Shown piece after piece: positions 1 to 7,978 of a stretch of 44,371 nucleotides of DNA (positions are counted from its first letter, which is position 1; the number at the start of each line of letters is the position of its first letter). Position numbers and translations under genes: made by a program. This DNA comes from Azohydromonas australica DSM 1124 (lineage in GTDB: Bacteria > Pseudomonadota > Gammaproteobacteria > Burkholderiales > Burkholderiaceae_C): assembly GCF_000430725.1 (NCBI RefSeq), contig NZ_KE387219.1, positions 31,753-76,123 on the forward strand. The letters run 5' to 3'. Under the pieces are notes generated by a model. That model saw only the letters and a list, made by a program, of their open reading frames with translations, was not told where the DNA came from and did not search any database.

Positions 1-322
1 CCTTGTCGACGAGGGCCTTGAGGATCTTGGCCACGGCCAGCGGCTGCAGCTCGGCATCCGTCTCGACCAGGATGGCGCGGTCGGCGCCGATGGCCAGGGC
101 GGTGCGCAGCGTCTCCTGGCACTGCGTGACGCCGCAGGAGACCGCGACCACCTCCGTGGCGACGCCCTTCTCCTTGAGCCGCACCGCCTCTTCGACGGCG
201 ATCTCGTCGAAGGGGTTCATGCTCATCTTCACGCCGGCGAGGTCCATGCCCGAGCCGTCGCTCTTCACGCGGACCTTGACGTTGTAGTCCACCACCCGTT
301 TCACGGGCACGAGAATCTTCAT
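1..322 (-). CDS. etfB: Electron transfer flavoprotein subunit beta, N-terminal part (cut by window edge)
   Basis: Reading leftward from the ATG at 322 gives MKILVPVKRVVDYNVKVRVK followed by a stretch typical of EtfB (KMSMNPFDEIAVEEAVRLKEKG, then a V-V-A-V-S-C-G segment and an A-I-G-A-D-R-A segment). The frame stays open for 107 codons and leaves the window. EtfB pairs with EtfA to carry electrons from acyl-CoA dehydrogenases to ETF:ubiquinone oxidoreductase. The start lies 41 bases after the SDR stop codon and on the same strand, so it reads as the last visible gene of the leftward catabolic operon. It would be a natural acceptor for the two acyl-CoA dehydrogenases in the rightward operon. 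etfA would be expected just outside the window; that is inference. Confidence 0.93.
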   Translation of the reverse strand, partial: MKILVPVKRVVDYNVKVRVKSDGSGMDLAGVKMSMNPFDEIAVEEAVRLKEKGVATEVVAVSCGVTQCQETLRTALAIGADRAILVETDAELQPLAVAKILKALVDK

Positions 323-363
323 GGTTGTTCCTGGGTTTCGATGGTTCGGTCGGATCAGCAGCG

Positions 364-1143
364 TCAGAGCAGGCCGGTGCTCGCGCCGCCGTCCAGGCTC
401 AGGTTCTGGCCGGTGATGAAGCCCGCGTGCACGCTGCAAAGGAACGCGCAGGTGGCCCCGAACTCCTCGGGGCGGCCCAGGCGCCGGGCGGGCAGCGTGT
501 CGGCGATGCGCCGGCGCGCCTCCTCGCGCGTGAGGCCCTGCTCGCGCATCAGTCGCTGCGCCATGCTTTCCTGGCGCGGCGTGTCGAAACGCTCGGGCAG
601 CAGGTTGTTGAGCGTCACGTTGTCGATCACCGCTTCCCGGGACACCGCCTTGGACAGCGCCGTCAGGGCCGAGCGCGCCGCGGTGGACAGGCCCATCTCC
701 GGATGCGGCGACTTCACCATGGCGGAGGTAACGTTCACGATGCGGCCGAAGCGCCGCCGGCGCATGCCGGGCACGACGGCCCGGATCAGCAGCGCCGCGG
801 GCAGGAAGTTGGCTTCCAGGGCCTCCAGCCAGGCCGCGTGGTCCCAATCGGCCAGCCGGCCCGGCGGCGGGCCGGCGTTGTTGTTGACCAGGATGTCGGG
901 CTCGGGGCAGGCGGCCAGCAGCCGCGCCCGGCCCTCCTCGGTGCGCAGGTCGGCGGCCACGGCAGTCACGCGGGCCCCGCCGGCGGCGCGCAGGGCTTGC
1001 GCGGCGGCCTGCAGCTTGTCTTCGAGGCGGCCGTTGAGGACCACCGCGCAGCCTTCCGCGGCCAGTGCCTGCGCGCAGGCGTAGCCCAGCCCCTGCGAGG
1101 AGGCGCACACGATGGCCTGGCGGCCCTGAAGTCCGAGATCCAT
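364..1143 (-). CDS. SDR-family oxidoreductase with degenerate catalytic site
   Basis: A 259-residue protein with the short-chain dehydrogenase/reductase fold. The nucleotide loop ASSQGLG lies at residues 14-20, VNNNAG at 86-91, and the C-terminal GRPEEFG and SLDGG segments are typical of FabG-like members. Ser140 of the catalytic triad is present, but the positions where Tyr and Lys should be (13 and 17 residues later) are Ser153 and Arg157 in GLSTAARSAL. It belongs to a FabG-related branch without the YxxxK pair, so ordinary ketone or alcohol chemistry is doubtful. I chose the ATG at 1143 because the fold begins there; longer frames to 1302 overlap the upstream dehydrogenase. It sits between the 3-hydroxyacyl-CoA dehydrogenase gene (25 bases away) and etfB. 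A role as a 3-oxoacyl-CoA reductase, isomerase or structural partner cannot be told apart from sequence. Confidence 0.85.
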   Translation of the reverse strand: MDLGLQGRQAIVCASSQGLGYACAQALAAEGCAVVLNGRLEDKLQAAAQALRAAGGARVTAVAADLRTEEGRARLLAACPEPDILVNNNAGPPPGRLADWDHAAWLEALEANFLPAALLIRAVVPGMRRRRFGRIVNVTSAMVKSPHPEMGLSTAARSALTALSKAVSREAVIDNVTLNNLLPERFDTPRQESMAQRLMREQGLTREEARRRIADTLPARRLGRPEEFGATCAFLCSVHAGFITGQNLSLDGGASTGLL

Positions 1144-1168
1144 GCGTCGCTCCGGGCTCGTCGAAGGC

Positions 1169-2515
1169 TCAGGCCCGGGCCTGCAGGTCAGCAAAACGCC
1201 GCCCCTCGCGCGCCAGCCGCTCCAGCAGCGGTGCGGGCTGCCACCAGTGGCCGTGCTGCGCATGCAGGCGCTGGACGTCGGCGCAGACCTTGTCCAGGCC
1301 AATGCGGTCGGCCATGAACATCGGGCCGCCCTGGTGTGCCGGAAAGCCGTAGCCCGTGACGTAGACGATGTCGATGTCGCCGGGCCGCAGTGCGATGCCC
1401 TGCTCCAGCAGCCGCGCGCCCTCGTTGACCATGCCGTAGAGGCAGCGCTGCAGGATCTCCTCTTCCGACACGGGCCGGCGCTGGAGGCCCATGCGCGCCG
1501 ATTCCTCGACGATGAACTGCTCGACCACCGGGTCGCGCTGCGGCTCGCGGCTGCCCGGCTCGTAGCGGTACCAGCCGGCGCCGCTCTTCTGGCCCAGGCG
1601 GCCCTGGTCCACCAGCTTCAGGATCAGGTCGTTCCAGCGCCGGTCCGTGGGGCGGGTGGCCATCTGCGCCTTGCGCGTCTGGTAGCCCACGTCGTTGCCC
1701 GCCATGTCGTGCACCGCGAAGATGCCCATCGCGTAGCCGAAGCGCTTGAGCGCGGCGTCCACCTCGTGCGGCAGCGCGCCGTCCTCCACCAGGAAGTGAG
1801 CTTCGCGCGTGTAGTTGCGGAACAGCGCGTTGCCGATGAAGCCCGGGTAGATGCGCGCGAGCACCGCCACCTTGCCCATGCGCCGGCCCAGCTCCATCAG
1901 CGTGGCGATCACGTCGGGCGCGGTGTGCCGGGCCTGCACCACCTCCAGCAGCTTCATCACGTGCGCCGGGCTGAAGAAGTGCGCGCCCACCACGTCCTGT
2001 GGCCGCGAGGTCACGGCGGCGATCTCGTCGATGTCCAGCCCGGAGGTGTTGGTGGCCAGGATCGCTCCCGGCCGCGCCGCGGCATCGAGCTCGCGGAACA
2101 GGCGCTGCTTGAGCCCCATGTCCTCGAACACGGCCTCGATGACCAGGTCCGTGCCGCGCACGCCCTCGGCCAGCGACACGCTGCCGCTGATCAGCGCCAG
2201 GCGCTGCGCCATGGCGCCGGCATCGAGCCGGCCGCGCGCGACGCTGGTGGCGTAGTTGTCCCGCACGCGGGCCAGGCCCCGGTCCAGCGCCTTGGCATCG
2301 GCGTCGATCAACGTCACGGGGATGCCCACGTTGGCCAGCGCCATCGCGATGCCGCCGCCCATGGTGCCGGCACCGATCACGGCCACGTGATCGACGGGGC
2401 GGGGCCGCGTGCCCACGGGCAGGCCGACGTCGCTGGCCTGCGCGCGCGCAGCCGCGAGGTGCACGGCGGCCTGCTCGCGCTCGGCCGGGCTGGGGTTCAT
2501 CAGGTCGATGCTCAT
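1169..2515 (-). CDS. 3-hydroxyacyl-CoA dehydrogenase (FadB C-terminal type)
   Basis: A 448-residue NAD-dependent 3-hydroxyacyl-CoA dehydrogenase that oxidises L-3-hydroxyacyl-CoA to 3-ketoacyl-CoA. The Rossmann motif VIGAGTMGGGIA is near residues 46-57, TNTSGLDIDE near 155-164, and the catalytic His-Glu pair is His179 (GAHFFSP) and Glu191. A second C-terminal domain (EEEILQRCLYGMVNEGARLL) follows, as in the dehydrogenase half of FadB/FadJ, but the hydratase half is absent and is supplied by the separate crotonase gene just upstream. The start at 2515 has a GGAG 9 bases upstream; an in-frame ATG at 2533 has no convincing ribosome site. This is the third beta-oxidation step in the island. Confidence 0.93.
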   Translation of the reverse strand: MSIDLMNPSPAEREQAAVHLAAARAQASDVGLPVGTRPRPVDHVAVIGAGTMGGGIAMALANVGIPVTLIDADAKALDRGLARVRDNYATSVARGRLDAGAMAQRLALISGSVSLAEGVRGTDLVIEAVFEDMGLKQRLFRELDAAARPGAILATNTSGLDIDEIAAVTSRPQDVVGAHFFSPAHVMKLLEVVQARHTAPDVIATLMELGRRMGKVAVLARIYPGFIGNALFRNYTREAHFLVEDGALPHEVDAALKRFGYAMGIFAVHDMAGNDVGYQTRKAQMATRPTDRRWNDLILKLVDQGRLGQKSGAGWYRYEPGSREPQRDPVVEQFIVEESARMGLQRRPVSEEEILQRCLYGMVNEGARLLEQGIALRPGDIDIVYVTGYGFPAHQGGPMFMADRIGLDKVCADVQRLHAQHGHWWQPAPLLERLAREGRRFADLQARA

Positions 2516-2539
2516 GAATGGTGTCTCCGCCATCGGGTC

Positions 2540-3334
2540 TCAGTCGTCCTTGCCCGGGGCCATCAGCGGCGCCGCGCGGCCTTCGACGAACTCGCGCAGC
2601 CGCTCGGCCGTCTCCGGCGAGCGCTGCAGGTTGGAGTTGAGGTACTCCATGAACAGGCCGTCGTCGTGGGACAGGTCGTTGATGCGCGGCAGCACGCTGG
2701 TGATGCGCCAGTTGGTATCGGGCGTGTTGCGGGCGATCTTGGCCGCCAGCTCCATGGCCTTGGCCAGCGCCTGGCCCGGCGGAACGACATAGCGCACGAT
2801 GTGCTCGCGCTCGCCTTCGGCGGCCGACAGCAGCCGGCCGGTAAGCATCATGTCGGCCATCACGGTGTAGCCCACCACGCGCTGGATGCGCACCGTGCCG
2901 CCGCCGCCCACAAAGATGCCGCGCTGCCCCTCCGGCAGCCCGAAGAAGGCCGTTTCGTCGCACACGCGCACGTGCGCCGCGGTGGCCAGCTCCAGCCCGC
3001 CGCCCACCACCGCGCCGTGCAGCGCGGCCACGTAGGGAATGGGGCCCCGCGCGATCTGGTCGAACACCTCGTGCCAGCTGTGGCGCTTGCGCTTGCGCGG
3101 CGGCTGGACCTGGCCCGTGGCGCGCGCCAGCGCCTCCGCCAGATCCAGGCCTGCGCAGAAGTTGCTGCCGTGGCCGTGCAGCACGGCCACGTCGGCCTCG
3201 TCGGCCGCGCGGGCCACGGCCGCGCGCAACTGGTCGATCACGGCCTCGTTGATCGCATTGCGCTTGGCAGGACGATTCAGCCCGATCAGGGCGATCGGTC
3301 CTTCGAGCTGGTAGGTGACGAGGGTTTCGCTCAT
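2540..3334 (-). CDS. Enoyl-CoA hydratase/isomerase family protein (crotonase)
   Basis: A 264-residue crotonase-fold protein. The first oxyanion loop FCAGLD is at residues 59-64 and the second, GGGLELA, at 111-117. Both catalytic acidic residues seen in true hydratases are present: Glu115 in GGGLELA and Glu135 in LPEGQRG. Hydration of a 2-enoyl-CoA is therefore likely. An unusual basic insert (QPPRKRKRHSW, about 77-87) sits where the substrate-binding loop varies in the family, which fits a bulky acyl group. The gene lies 24 bases before the 3-hydroxyacyl-CoA dehydrogenase start, so the pair would do consecutive hydration and oxidation. Contrast it with the second crotonase at 21872, which lacks the acidic residues. 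Confidence 0.92.
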   Translation of the reverse strand: MSETLVTYQLEGPIALIGLNRPAKRNAINEAVIDQLRAAVARAADEADVAVLHGHGSNFCAGLDLAEALARATGQVQPPRKRKRHSWHEVFDQIARGPIPYVAALHGAVVGGGLELATAAHVRVCDETAFFGLPEGQRGIFVGGGGTVRIQRVVGYTVMADMMLTGRLLSAAEGEREHIVRYVVPPGQALAKAMELAAKIARNTPDTNWRITSVLPRINDLSHDDGLFMEYLNSNLQRSPETAERLREFVEGRAAPLMAPGKDD

Positions 3335-3422
3335 GGGAGTCTCCTATAGGCGTGTTCAGGCCCGCCGCGCTGCAGGCAGCGCAAGCGGCCGGTTCAGGAA
3401 AGCGGGGAAGGCGGGCTGGCGG

Positions 3423-4391
3423 CTAGAGGTCGAGCACCAGCTTGCTGCTGCAAGCGCCGGAGCAGCAGATCAGCATGCGGTCGTTGGCGGCCTTCTCGGC
3501 CGCGCTGAGCACGAGGTCGCGGTGGTCGGGCGTGCCGTCGATGACGCGCACCTCGCAGGTGCCGCAGACGCCTTCGCGGCAGGAGTAGGGCGGCTCCAAG
3601 CCGATTTCCAGCAGGCTGTCCAGGATGGTGTGGCCGGGCTGCACCACCAGGCTGCGACCGCTGCGGGCCAGCTCCACCGTGAAGCCGCCCTCGGTGGCGG
3701 CCGCCTCGCGCGCGGCGAAATACTCCACGTGCACCTGCCGCGGCGGCAGCCCGGCGGTGGCGCGCTCGAAGGCCTCCAGCATCGGCAACGGACCGCAGCA
3801 ATAGACGTGGGCGCCGGCCGGCAGAGCCGACACGATGGCGTCGAGGTCCAGCATGCGCCCGCCGTTCTCGCGGTCGAAGCAGAACTGCACCGTGGCGCCG
3901 GTGGCGTCGCGCAGCCGCTGCAGCTCGTCCACGAAGGCCGCGCCCTGGCGCGTGCGCGCGGCATAGAACAGCTGCCACGACCGCCCCAGCGACTGCAGGC
4001 GGCGGATCATGCCCAGCAGCGGCGTGATGCCGATGCCCCCGGCGATGAACACGCTGTGCGCGGCCGCCTCGTCCAGCGCGAAGTTGTTGCGCGGCGCGCC
4101 GATGCTCAGCACGTCGCCGGGCCGCAAGGTTTCGTGCAGGTAGCGCGAGCCGCCGCGGCTGGCCGCGTCGCGGTTGACGCCGATGACGTAGCGGTGCGTC
4201 TCGTCCTGGGAATTGAGCAGCGAGTAGCTGCGGATCTGCCCGTTGGGCAGGTGCAGGTCGATGTGCGCGCCGGCGGTGAAGGGCGGCAGCGCCTTGCGCG
4301 GGGGCAGGGGCACCAGCTCGAAGCCGAGAACGCCCTCGGCCTCCCAGGTCACGGCGCGCACGCGCACCTCGGTGCTTTGCAGAAAACTCAT
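3423..4391 (-). CDS. Rieske oxygenase reductase (phthalate dioxygenase reductase / VanB type)
   Basis: A 322-residue iron-sulfur flavoprotein that passes electrons from NAD(P)H to a Rieske oxygenase. An FMN-binding segment (RSYSL, 54-58) is followed by the nucleotide-binding loop GGIGITP (118-124), the CCGPLPM segment near 198-204, and a C-terminal plant-type 2Fe-2S domain with Cys271, Cys276, Cys279 and Cys309 or Cys310. This order (flavin, NAD, ferredoxin last) is that of the phthalate dioxygenase reductase and vanillate demethylase reductase family. It starts 12 bases after the stop of the adjacent Rieske alpha subunit. It is the only reductase in the window, so it probably serves both Rieske oxygenases of the operon. 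Confidence 0.94.
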   Translation of the reverse strand: MSFLQSTEVRVRAVTWEAEGVLGFELVPLPPRKALPPFTAGAHIDLHLPNGQIRSYSLLNSQDETHRYVIGVNRDAASRGGSRYLHETLRPGDVLSIGAPRNNFALDEAAAHSVFIAGGIGITPLLGMIRRLQSLGRSWQLFYAARTRQGAAFVDELQRLRDATGATVQFCFDRENGGRMLDLDAIVSALPAGAHVYCCGPLPMLEAFERATAGLPPRQVHVEYFAAREAAATEGGFTVELARSGRSLVVQPGHTILDSLLEIGLEPPYSCREGVCGTCEVRVIDGTPDHRDLVLSAAEKAANDRMLICCSGACSSKLVLDL

Positions 4392-4403
4392 GCTTCGTTC
4401 TCG

Positions 4404-5684
4404 CTAGATGTCCACCACGTCCATGGCCCGGATCGCCACGCCGGTGGCTTCCTCGCAGGCGCGCTGGACGGCCTCGGGCTGGCCGGCATGGAAGATGAAG
4501 TGGTGCAGCAGCTTGCTCCACTTGGGATGGCGTTCGTACTCGGCGCGCGGCAGCCCGTGCAGGAAGAAGTCGCGCGAGTCGCTGGGCAGGAACACGCGCC
4601 GGTTGCGCTCGGGATCGCGGATCACTCCCTTGGGGTCGAGCCCCTGCGCCACGGCGTCCATGTCGTCGAAGAGGCGCCGGCGCAGCATGGCGATGCCGCG
4701 GTCGCTGGCGCCCAGCGTCTCCTGGCTGCGGTCCATCACCGGTCCCTGGCCGACCCAGGCCACGATGTCCTGGTTGATCACGTGGCTGGTGATCCAGCGC
4801 CCGGTCGCCGCGTCCTTGACCGGGCTGGTCCACGACGGGATGGAGCGCTGCACGTAAGGCTCGGCTTCCTGGGGCACGCGGATGAAGCTCCAGGTGACGC
4901 TGAGCATGTGGGTGTCGTCCACCGGCACGCGCCACTCGAAATGGTCGCCCAGGAAGAAGCCGTTGGGCCACAGGCACACCCGCCCGATGGTCCACAGCGG
5001 GTGCTGCTCGTCGGTGTCCTCGCTGATGCGCCGGTACGTGAAGCCGAACTCGAACTCCTCGAAGCCCAGCCGCAGGTGCCTGGGCGCATGCCCGCTCGCG
5101 CCGCGCAGCCGCCGGCCCCAGTTGGCATGCATCCACTCGAAATGCACCGGGTCGATGGAGTTTTCCTGCGCCTGCAGCCAGTTGCAGGGCACCTCGGCGA
5201 ACACCACCTGCACGAACCCGTTGGCCCAGCTGAAGGCCTCCCAGTCGGGCAGCAGCGGCGCGGGCTCGGGGCCCATGTAGGCCCACAGCATGCCGGCCTT
5301 GGGCTGCACCCGGTAGGCCTTGAGCTGCACCTTGCACTTCGCGCGCGCCTGCGGGTCGGCCGCCTCCTCGAAGGGCTGGTGCACGCAGCGGCCGGACACG
5401 TCGAACTGCCAGCCGTGGTAGCTGCAGCGCAGGCCGCCAGGCTCGACGAAGCCGTAGGACAGGTCCGCGCGCCGGTGCGCGCAGTGCCGGTCCACCAGGC
5501 CGTAGGCGCCTTCGGCGTCCTTGAACAGCACCAGGTCCTCGCCCATCAGGCGCACGGCCTTGACCGGATGGTGGTCGAGCTCGTCGATGCCCGCCACCGG
5601 ATGCCAGTAGCGGCGCAGCAGCTCGCCCATCGGGGTGCCTGGGCCGACCTCGGTGAGCCGGCGGTTCTTCTCGGTCGTCAGCAT
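4404..5684 (-). CDS. Rieske non-heme iron oxygenase, alpha subunit (phthalate 4,5-dioxygenase-like), copy 1
   Basis: A 426-residue aromatic ring oxygenase. The Rieske 2Fe-2S ligands are Cys68-x-His70 and Cys87-x2-His90 (CSYHGW). The mononuclear iron site is Asp178-x2-His181-x4-His186 in IDPVHFEWMH. The N-terminus (GTPMGELLRRYWHPV) and length fit the OphA2/Pht3-like oxygenases that work with a phthalate-dioxygenase-type reductase and have no small beta subunit. It probably hydroxylates or O-demethylates an aromatic acid; the exact reaction cannot be read from sequence. It is followed by the reductase gene (12 bases) and preceded by a Bug receptor gene (10 bases). It differs clearly from the second oxygenase at 6702-7940. 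Confidence 0.93.
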   Translation of the reverse strand: MLTTEKNRRLTEVGPGTPMGELLRRYWHPVAGIDELDHHPVKAVRLMGEDLVLFKDAEGAYGLVDRHCAHRRADLSYGFVEPGGLRCSYHGWQFDVSGRCVHQPFEEAADPQARAKCKVQLKAYRVQPKAGMLWAYMGPEPAPLLPDWEAFSWANGFVQVVFAEVPCNWLQAQENSIDPVHFEWMHANWGRRLRGASGHAPRHLRLGFEEFEFGFTYRRISEDTDEQHPLWTIGRVCLWPNGFFLGDHFEWRVPVDDTHMLSVTWSFIRVPQEAEPYVQRSIPSWTSPVKDAATGRWITSHVINQDIVAWVGQGPVMDRSQETLGASDRGIAMLRRRLFDDMDAVAQGLDPKGVIRDPERNRRVFLPSDSRDFFLHGLPRAEYERHPKWSKLLHHFIFHAGQPEAVQRACEEATGVAIRAMDVVDI

Positions 5685-5694
5685 CCTGAGGCCC

Positions 5695-6672
5695 TCACTC
5701 GCCTTTGAAGCCCGAGGACTTGATGACGGGTTCCCAGGCCGCGAGCTCGTCGCGCTGGCGCCGTGCCATCTGCTCGGCGTCCAGGAAGGCCGGCACCACC
5801 GACAGCCGCGTGGCGAGCAGCTCGCGCACCGCGGGGGTCTCCAGCACCTTGCGCAGCGCCTGCTGCATGCGCGCGATCTCCGCCGGCGGTGTCTTCGCTG
5901 GCGCCCACATCGCCGTCCAGCCCTCGCTGGCGAGCATCTTCACGCCCTGCTCGGCCATGGTCGGGATGTCGGGCATCAGCTCCGAGCGCTTGTCGCTGAA
6001 GATGCCGATGACGCGCACCCGGCCGCTGCGGTGGTGCTTGAGCATCTCGTCCATCAGCGTCACCGCCGCCGGCACGTGGCCGCCGACCAGGTCCGTGATC
6101 AGCGGCGGCGTGCCCTTGTAGGGTGTCGCCGGCAGGTCGATGCCCGTGGCCTTGGCGAACTGCGCGCCCAGGAAATGGTTCTGCCCGCCCAGGCCCGGCA
6201 CGCCGAAGCTCGCCGCCTGCGGATGCTCGCGCACCCACTGCACGAACTCGCGCACGTTGCTGGCGCCGGTGGCGGTGCTCACGGCCATGCCCAGCGGGTA
6301 GCTCACCAGGCCGGCCACCGGCGCGAAGTCGCGGAACAGCTGCCACTTGAGCTGCGGTCCGAACACCAGCGTCTGGAAGGTCGGCGTGGCGTTGGGCGCG
6401 ATCATCCAGGTCAAGCCATCGGGCTTGGCCGCCATCAGCGCGTCGCAGGCCAGGCGCCCGCCCACGCCCACGCGGTTGTCGATCATCACCGGCTGGCCCA
6501 GGTGCTCGGGCAGCCGGTCGGCAATGGCACGCGCGATGGCGTCGGTGCCGCCGCCCGGCGGCAGTCCGACGAGGATGCGCAGCACCGGCTTGTCCGGCTG
6601 TGCGCGCAGCAGGGCCGGCGCCAGGCCGGCGGCCGCGGCCAGCAGCAAGCGGCGCCGAGCGGGGGAGGTCAT
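5695..6672 (-). CDS. Bug/TctC-family periplasmic solute receptor, copy 1
   Basis: A 325-residue tripartite tricarboxylate transporter receptor (Bug family). An N-terminal export signal with an Arg-Arg-Arg start and a hydrophobic stretch ends near LLRAQ; the ligand-binding beta loop (ILVGLPPGGGTDAIARAIAD) and IDNRVGVGG follow, then PYKGTPPLITDLVGG and the DIPTMAEQG segment. Bug proteins bind carboxylates or aromatic acids in the periplasm. No TctA/TctB membrane partner is in the window. The gene lies between two Rieske oxygenase genes, so its ligand is probably the pathway substrate. The start is the ATG at 6672; a GTG four codons upstream (6684) with GAGGG before it is an alternative. Confidence 0.9.
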   Translation of the reverse strand: MTSPARRRLLLAAAAGLAPALLRAQPDKPVLRILVGLPPGGGTDAIARAIADRLPEHLGQPVMIDNRVGVGGRLACDALMAAKPDGLTWMIAPNATPTFQTLVFGPQLKWQLFRDFAPVAGLVSYPLGMAVSTATGASNVREFVQWVREHPQAASFGVPGLGGQNHFLGAQFAKATGIDLPATPYKGTPPLITDLVGGHVPAAVTLMDEMLKHHRSGRVRVIGIFSDKRSELMPDIPTMAEQGVKMLASEGWTAMWAPAKTPPAEIARMQQALRKVLETPAVRELLATRLSVVPAFLDAEQMARRQRDELAAWEPVIKSSGFKGE

Positions 6673-6701
6673 GCGGTACTTCACGCTGCAAGGCCCTCGG
6701 T

Positions 6702-7940
6702 TCAGGCGGCTTCGGTCAGCGCGCGCCAGTCGCTGCCCGCGTGGAGCACGCCACCCACCGAGATGGCCTGGGCGTAATCGAGCTCCGGGCTGTCGGCCAG
6801 CCTGGGCGTCTGCCCGGCCATGAACTCGCGCACCGAGCGCAGCAGCTGCGCGCGCACGCGCAGCACCGCGCCGTCGGCGGAGCACAGCTGCTCGTCGGTG
6901 CGGTCCACGATGGGGCCCTGGCTGATGAACATCGCGAAGTCCTCGGTGCCCAGGTGCTGCGGGAAGCCCGTGGCGTGGCCGCGCTTCATCAGGTCGCGGT
7001 TCTGGCCCCAGTTCTCCGCCGGGCTGCCCGGGGGCAGCGGCGGGAAGTTCCACACGTCGGGTGAGGCCGACATCACCGTCATGCCCAGCGGCCGGTGCGG
7101 GTTGAAGTGCACGAACCAGGCGCGGTGCGTGACGTCGTCCACCGGCGTGGAGAAGAACACCGTGCTGGGGCCCTTGGCATCGGGCGGGCAGATGATGCCG
7201 TACCAGGGCATCACGAAGTTGTTGACGCGGGCATACACCTTGTCGTCGGGCAGCGCGCGCAGCGCGGCGTAGCGGTAGCCGTAGGGCCGCTCCTCGAACT
7301 CCAGCTTGGGCGCCAGCGCCTTGGTCATGTGCAGCCGCTCGTTGCCCGAGCCGGCGGTGATCTGCGTGGTGGACTCGTGCAGCACGCCCACGTGCGAGCT
7401 GTCCATCGATGCCTCCACGCCCTGCACCCAGTTGGTGGGCACCTCCTGGCTGGTGACGGCGCGCTGGTCCTCGGGCAGGTCCACGAAGGGCAGGTTGGGG
7501 AACTTCGGCGGCTGCTCGCCCTGGCCCAGCCAGACCCAGACGATGCCGCCGCGCTCGACCGCCGTGTAGCGGTTGACGCGCACGTGGCTGCAGAACTGGC
7601 GCTGGTCGCCGGCGTGGTTCGGTGCTTCCATCACCTCGCCGCGCACGTTGAACTTCCAGCCGTGGAAGAGGCAGCGCAGGCCGTTGTCCTCGTTGCGTGC
7701 CAGCGCCAGCGAGGCCTTGCGGTGCGGGCACTGCTCGTCCACCACGCCCACGCTGCCGTCCGTCACGCGGAAGGCCACGTAGTTGCGGCCCAGCAGCCGC
7801 ACGCGCAGCGGCGCGCCGTCGGCCACGAGCTTGGACGCCGGCACGGCCGGGATCCAGTAGTGCTGGCGGATCATCTCGCCCATGGGCGCGCCGTTCTCGA
7901 CGCGCGTCAGCAGTTCGTTGTCTTCCCTGGTCATGGCCAT
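6702..7940 (-). CDS. Rieske non-heme iron oxygenase, alpha subunit (phthalate 4,5-dioxygenase-like), copy 2
   Basis: A 412-residue aromatic ring oxygenase of the same broad class as the gene at 4404 but a clearly different sequence. The Rieske centre is Cys71-x-His73 and Cys90-x2-His93 (CLFHGW); the iron site is Asp180-x2-His183-x4-His188 in MDSSHVGVLH. The start at 7940 is fixed by AGGAG seven bases upstream; an ATG two codons later is less well placed. No reductase or ferredoxin gene is attached, so it most likely shares the reductase at 3423-4391. Two oxygenases in one operon suggest either two successive hydroxylations or demethylations, or two related substrates. Confidence 0.93.
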   Translation of the reverse strand: MAMTREDNELLTRVENGAPMGEMIRQHYWIPAVPASKLVADGAPLRVRLLGRNYVAFRVTDGSVGVVDEQCPHRKASLALARNEDNGLRCLFHGWKFNVRGEVMEAPNHAGDQRQFCSHVRVNRYTAVERGGIVWVWLGQGEQPPKFPNLPFVDLPEDQRAVTSQEVPTNWVQGVEASMDSSHVGVLHESTTQITAGSGNERLHMTKALAPKLEFEERPYGYRYAALRALPDDKVYARVNNFVMPWYGIICPPDAKGPSTVFFSTPVDDVTHRAWFVHFNPHRPLGMTVMSASPDVWNFPPLPPGSPAENWGQNRDLMKRGHATGFPQHLGTEDFAMFISQGPIVDRTDEQLCSADGAVLRVRAQLLRSVREFMAGQTPRLADSPELDYAQAISVGGVLHAGSDWRALTEAA

Positions 7941-7978
7941 GGCTGTCTCCTCTGATCGTGTGCGGCGGTCGGGTGCGC

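Noticed and set aside
2516..2533. Upstream ATG for the 3-hydroxyacyl-CoA dehydrogenase
   Set aside because: No ribosome site precedes it, whereas GGAG lies nine bases before the ATG at 2515.
1142..3349. A 735-codon plus-strand open frame opposite the dehydrogenase and crotonase genes
   Set aside because: It is a GC-rich shadow frame rich in His, Arg and Ala with no domain, while the minus strand shows clear family motifs.
3394..5337. A 647-codon minus-strand frame across the reductase and first Rieske gene as a fused protein
   Set aside because: It is out of frame with both recognised genes, and its composition (Arg, Ala, Gly, His) is typical of a shadow frame.
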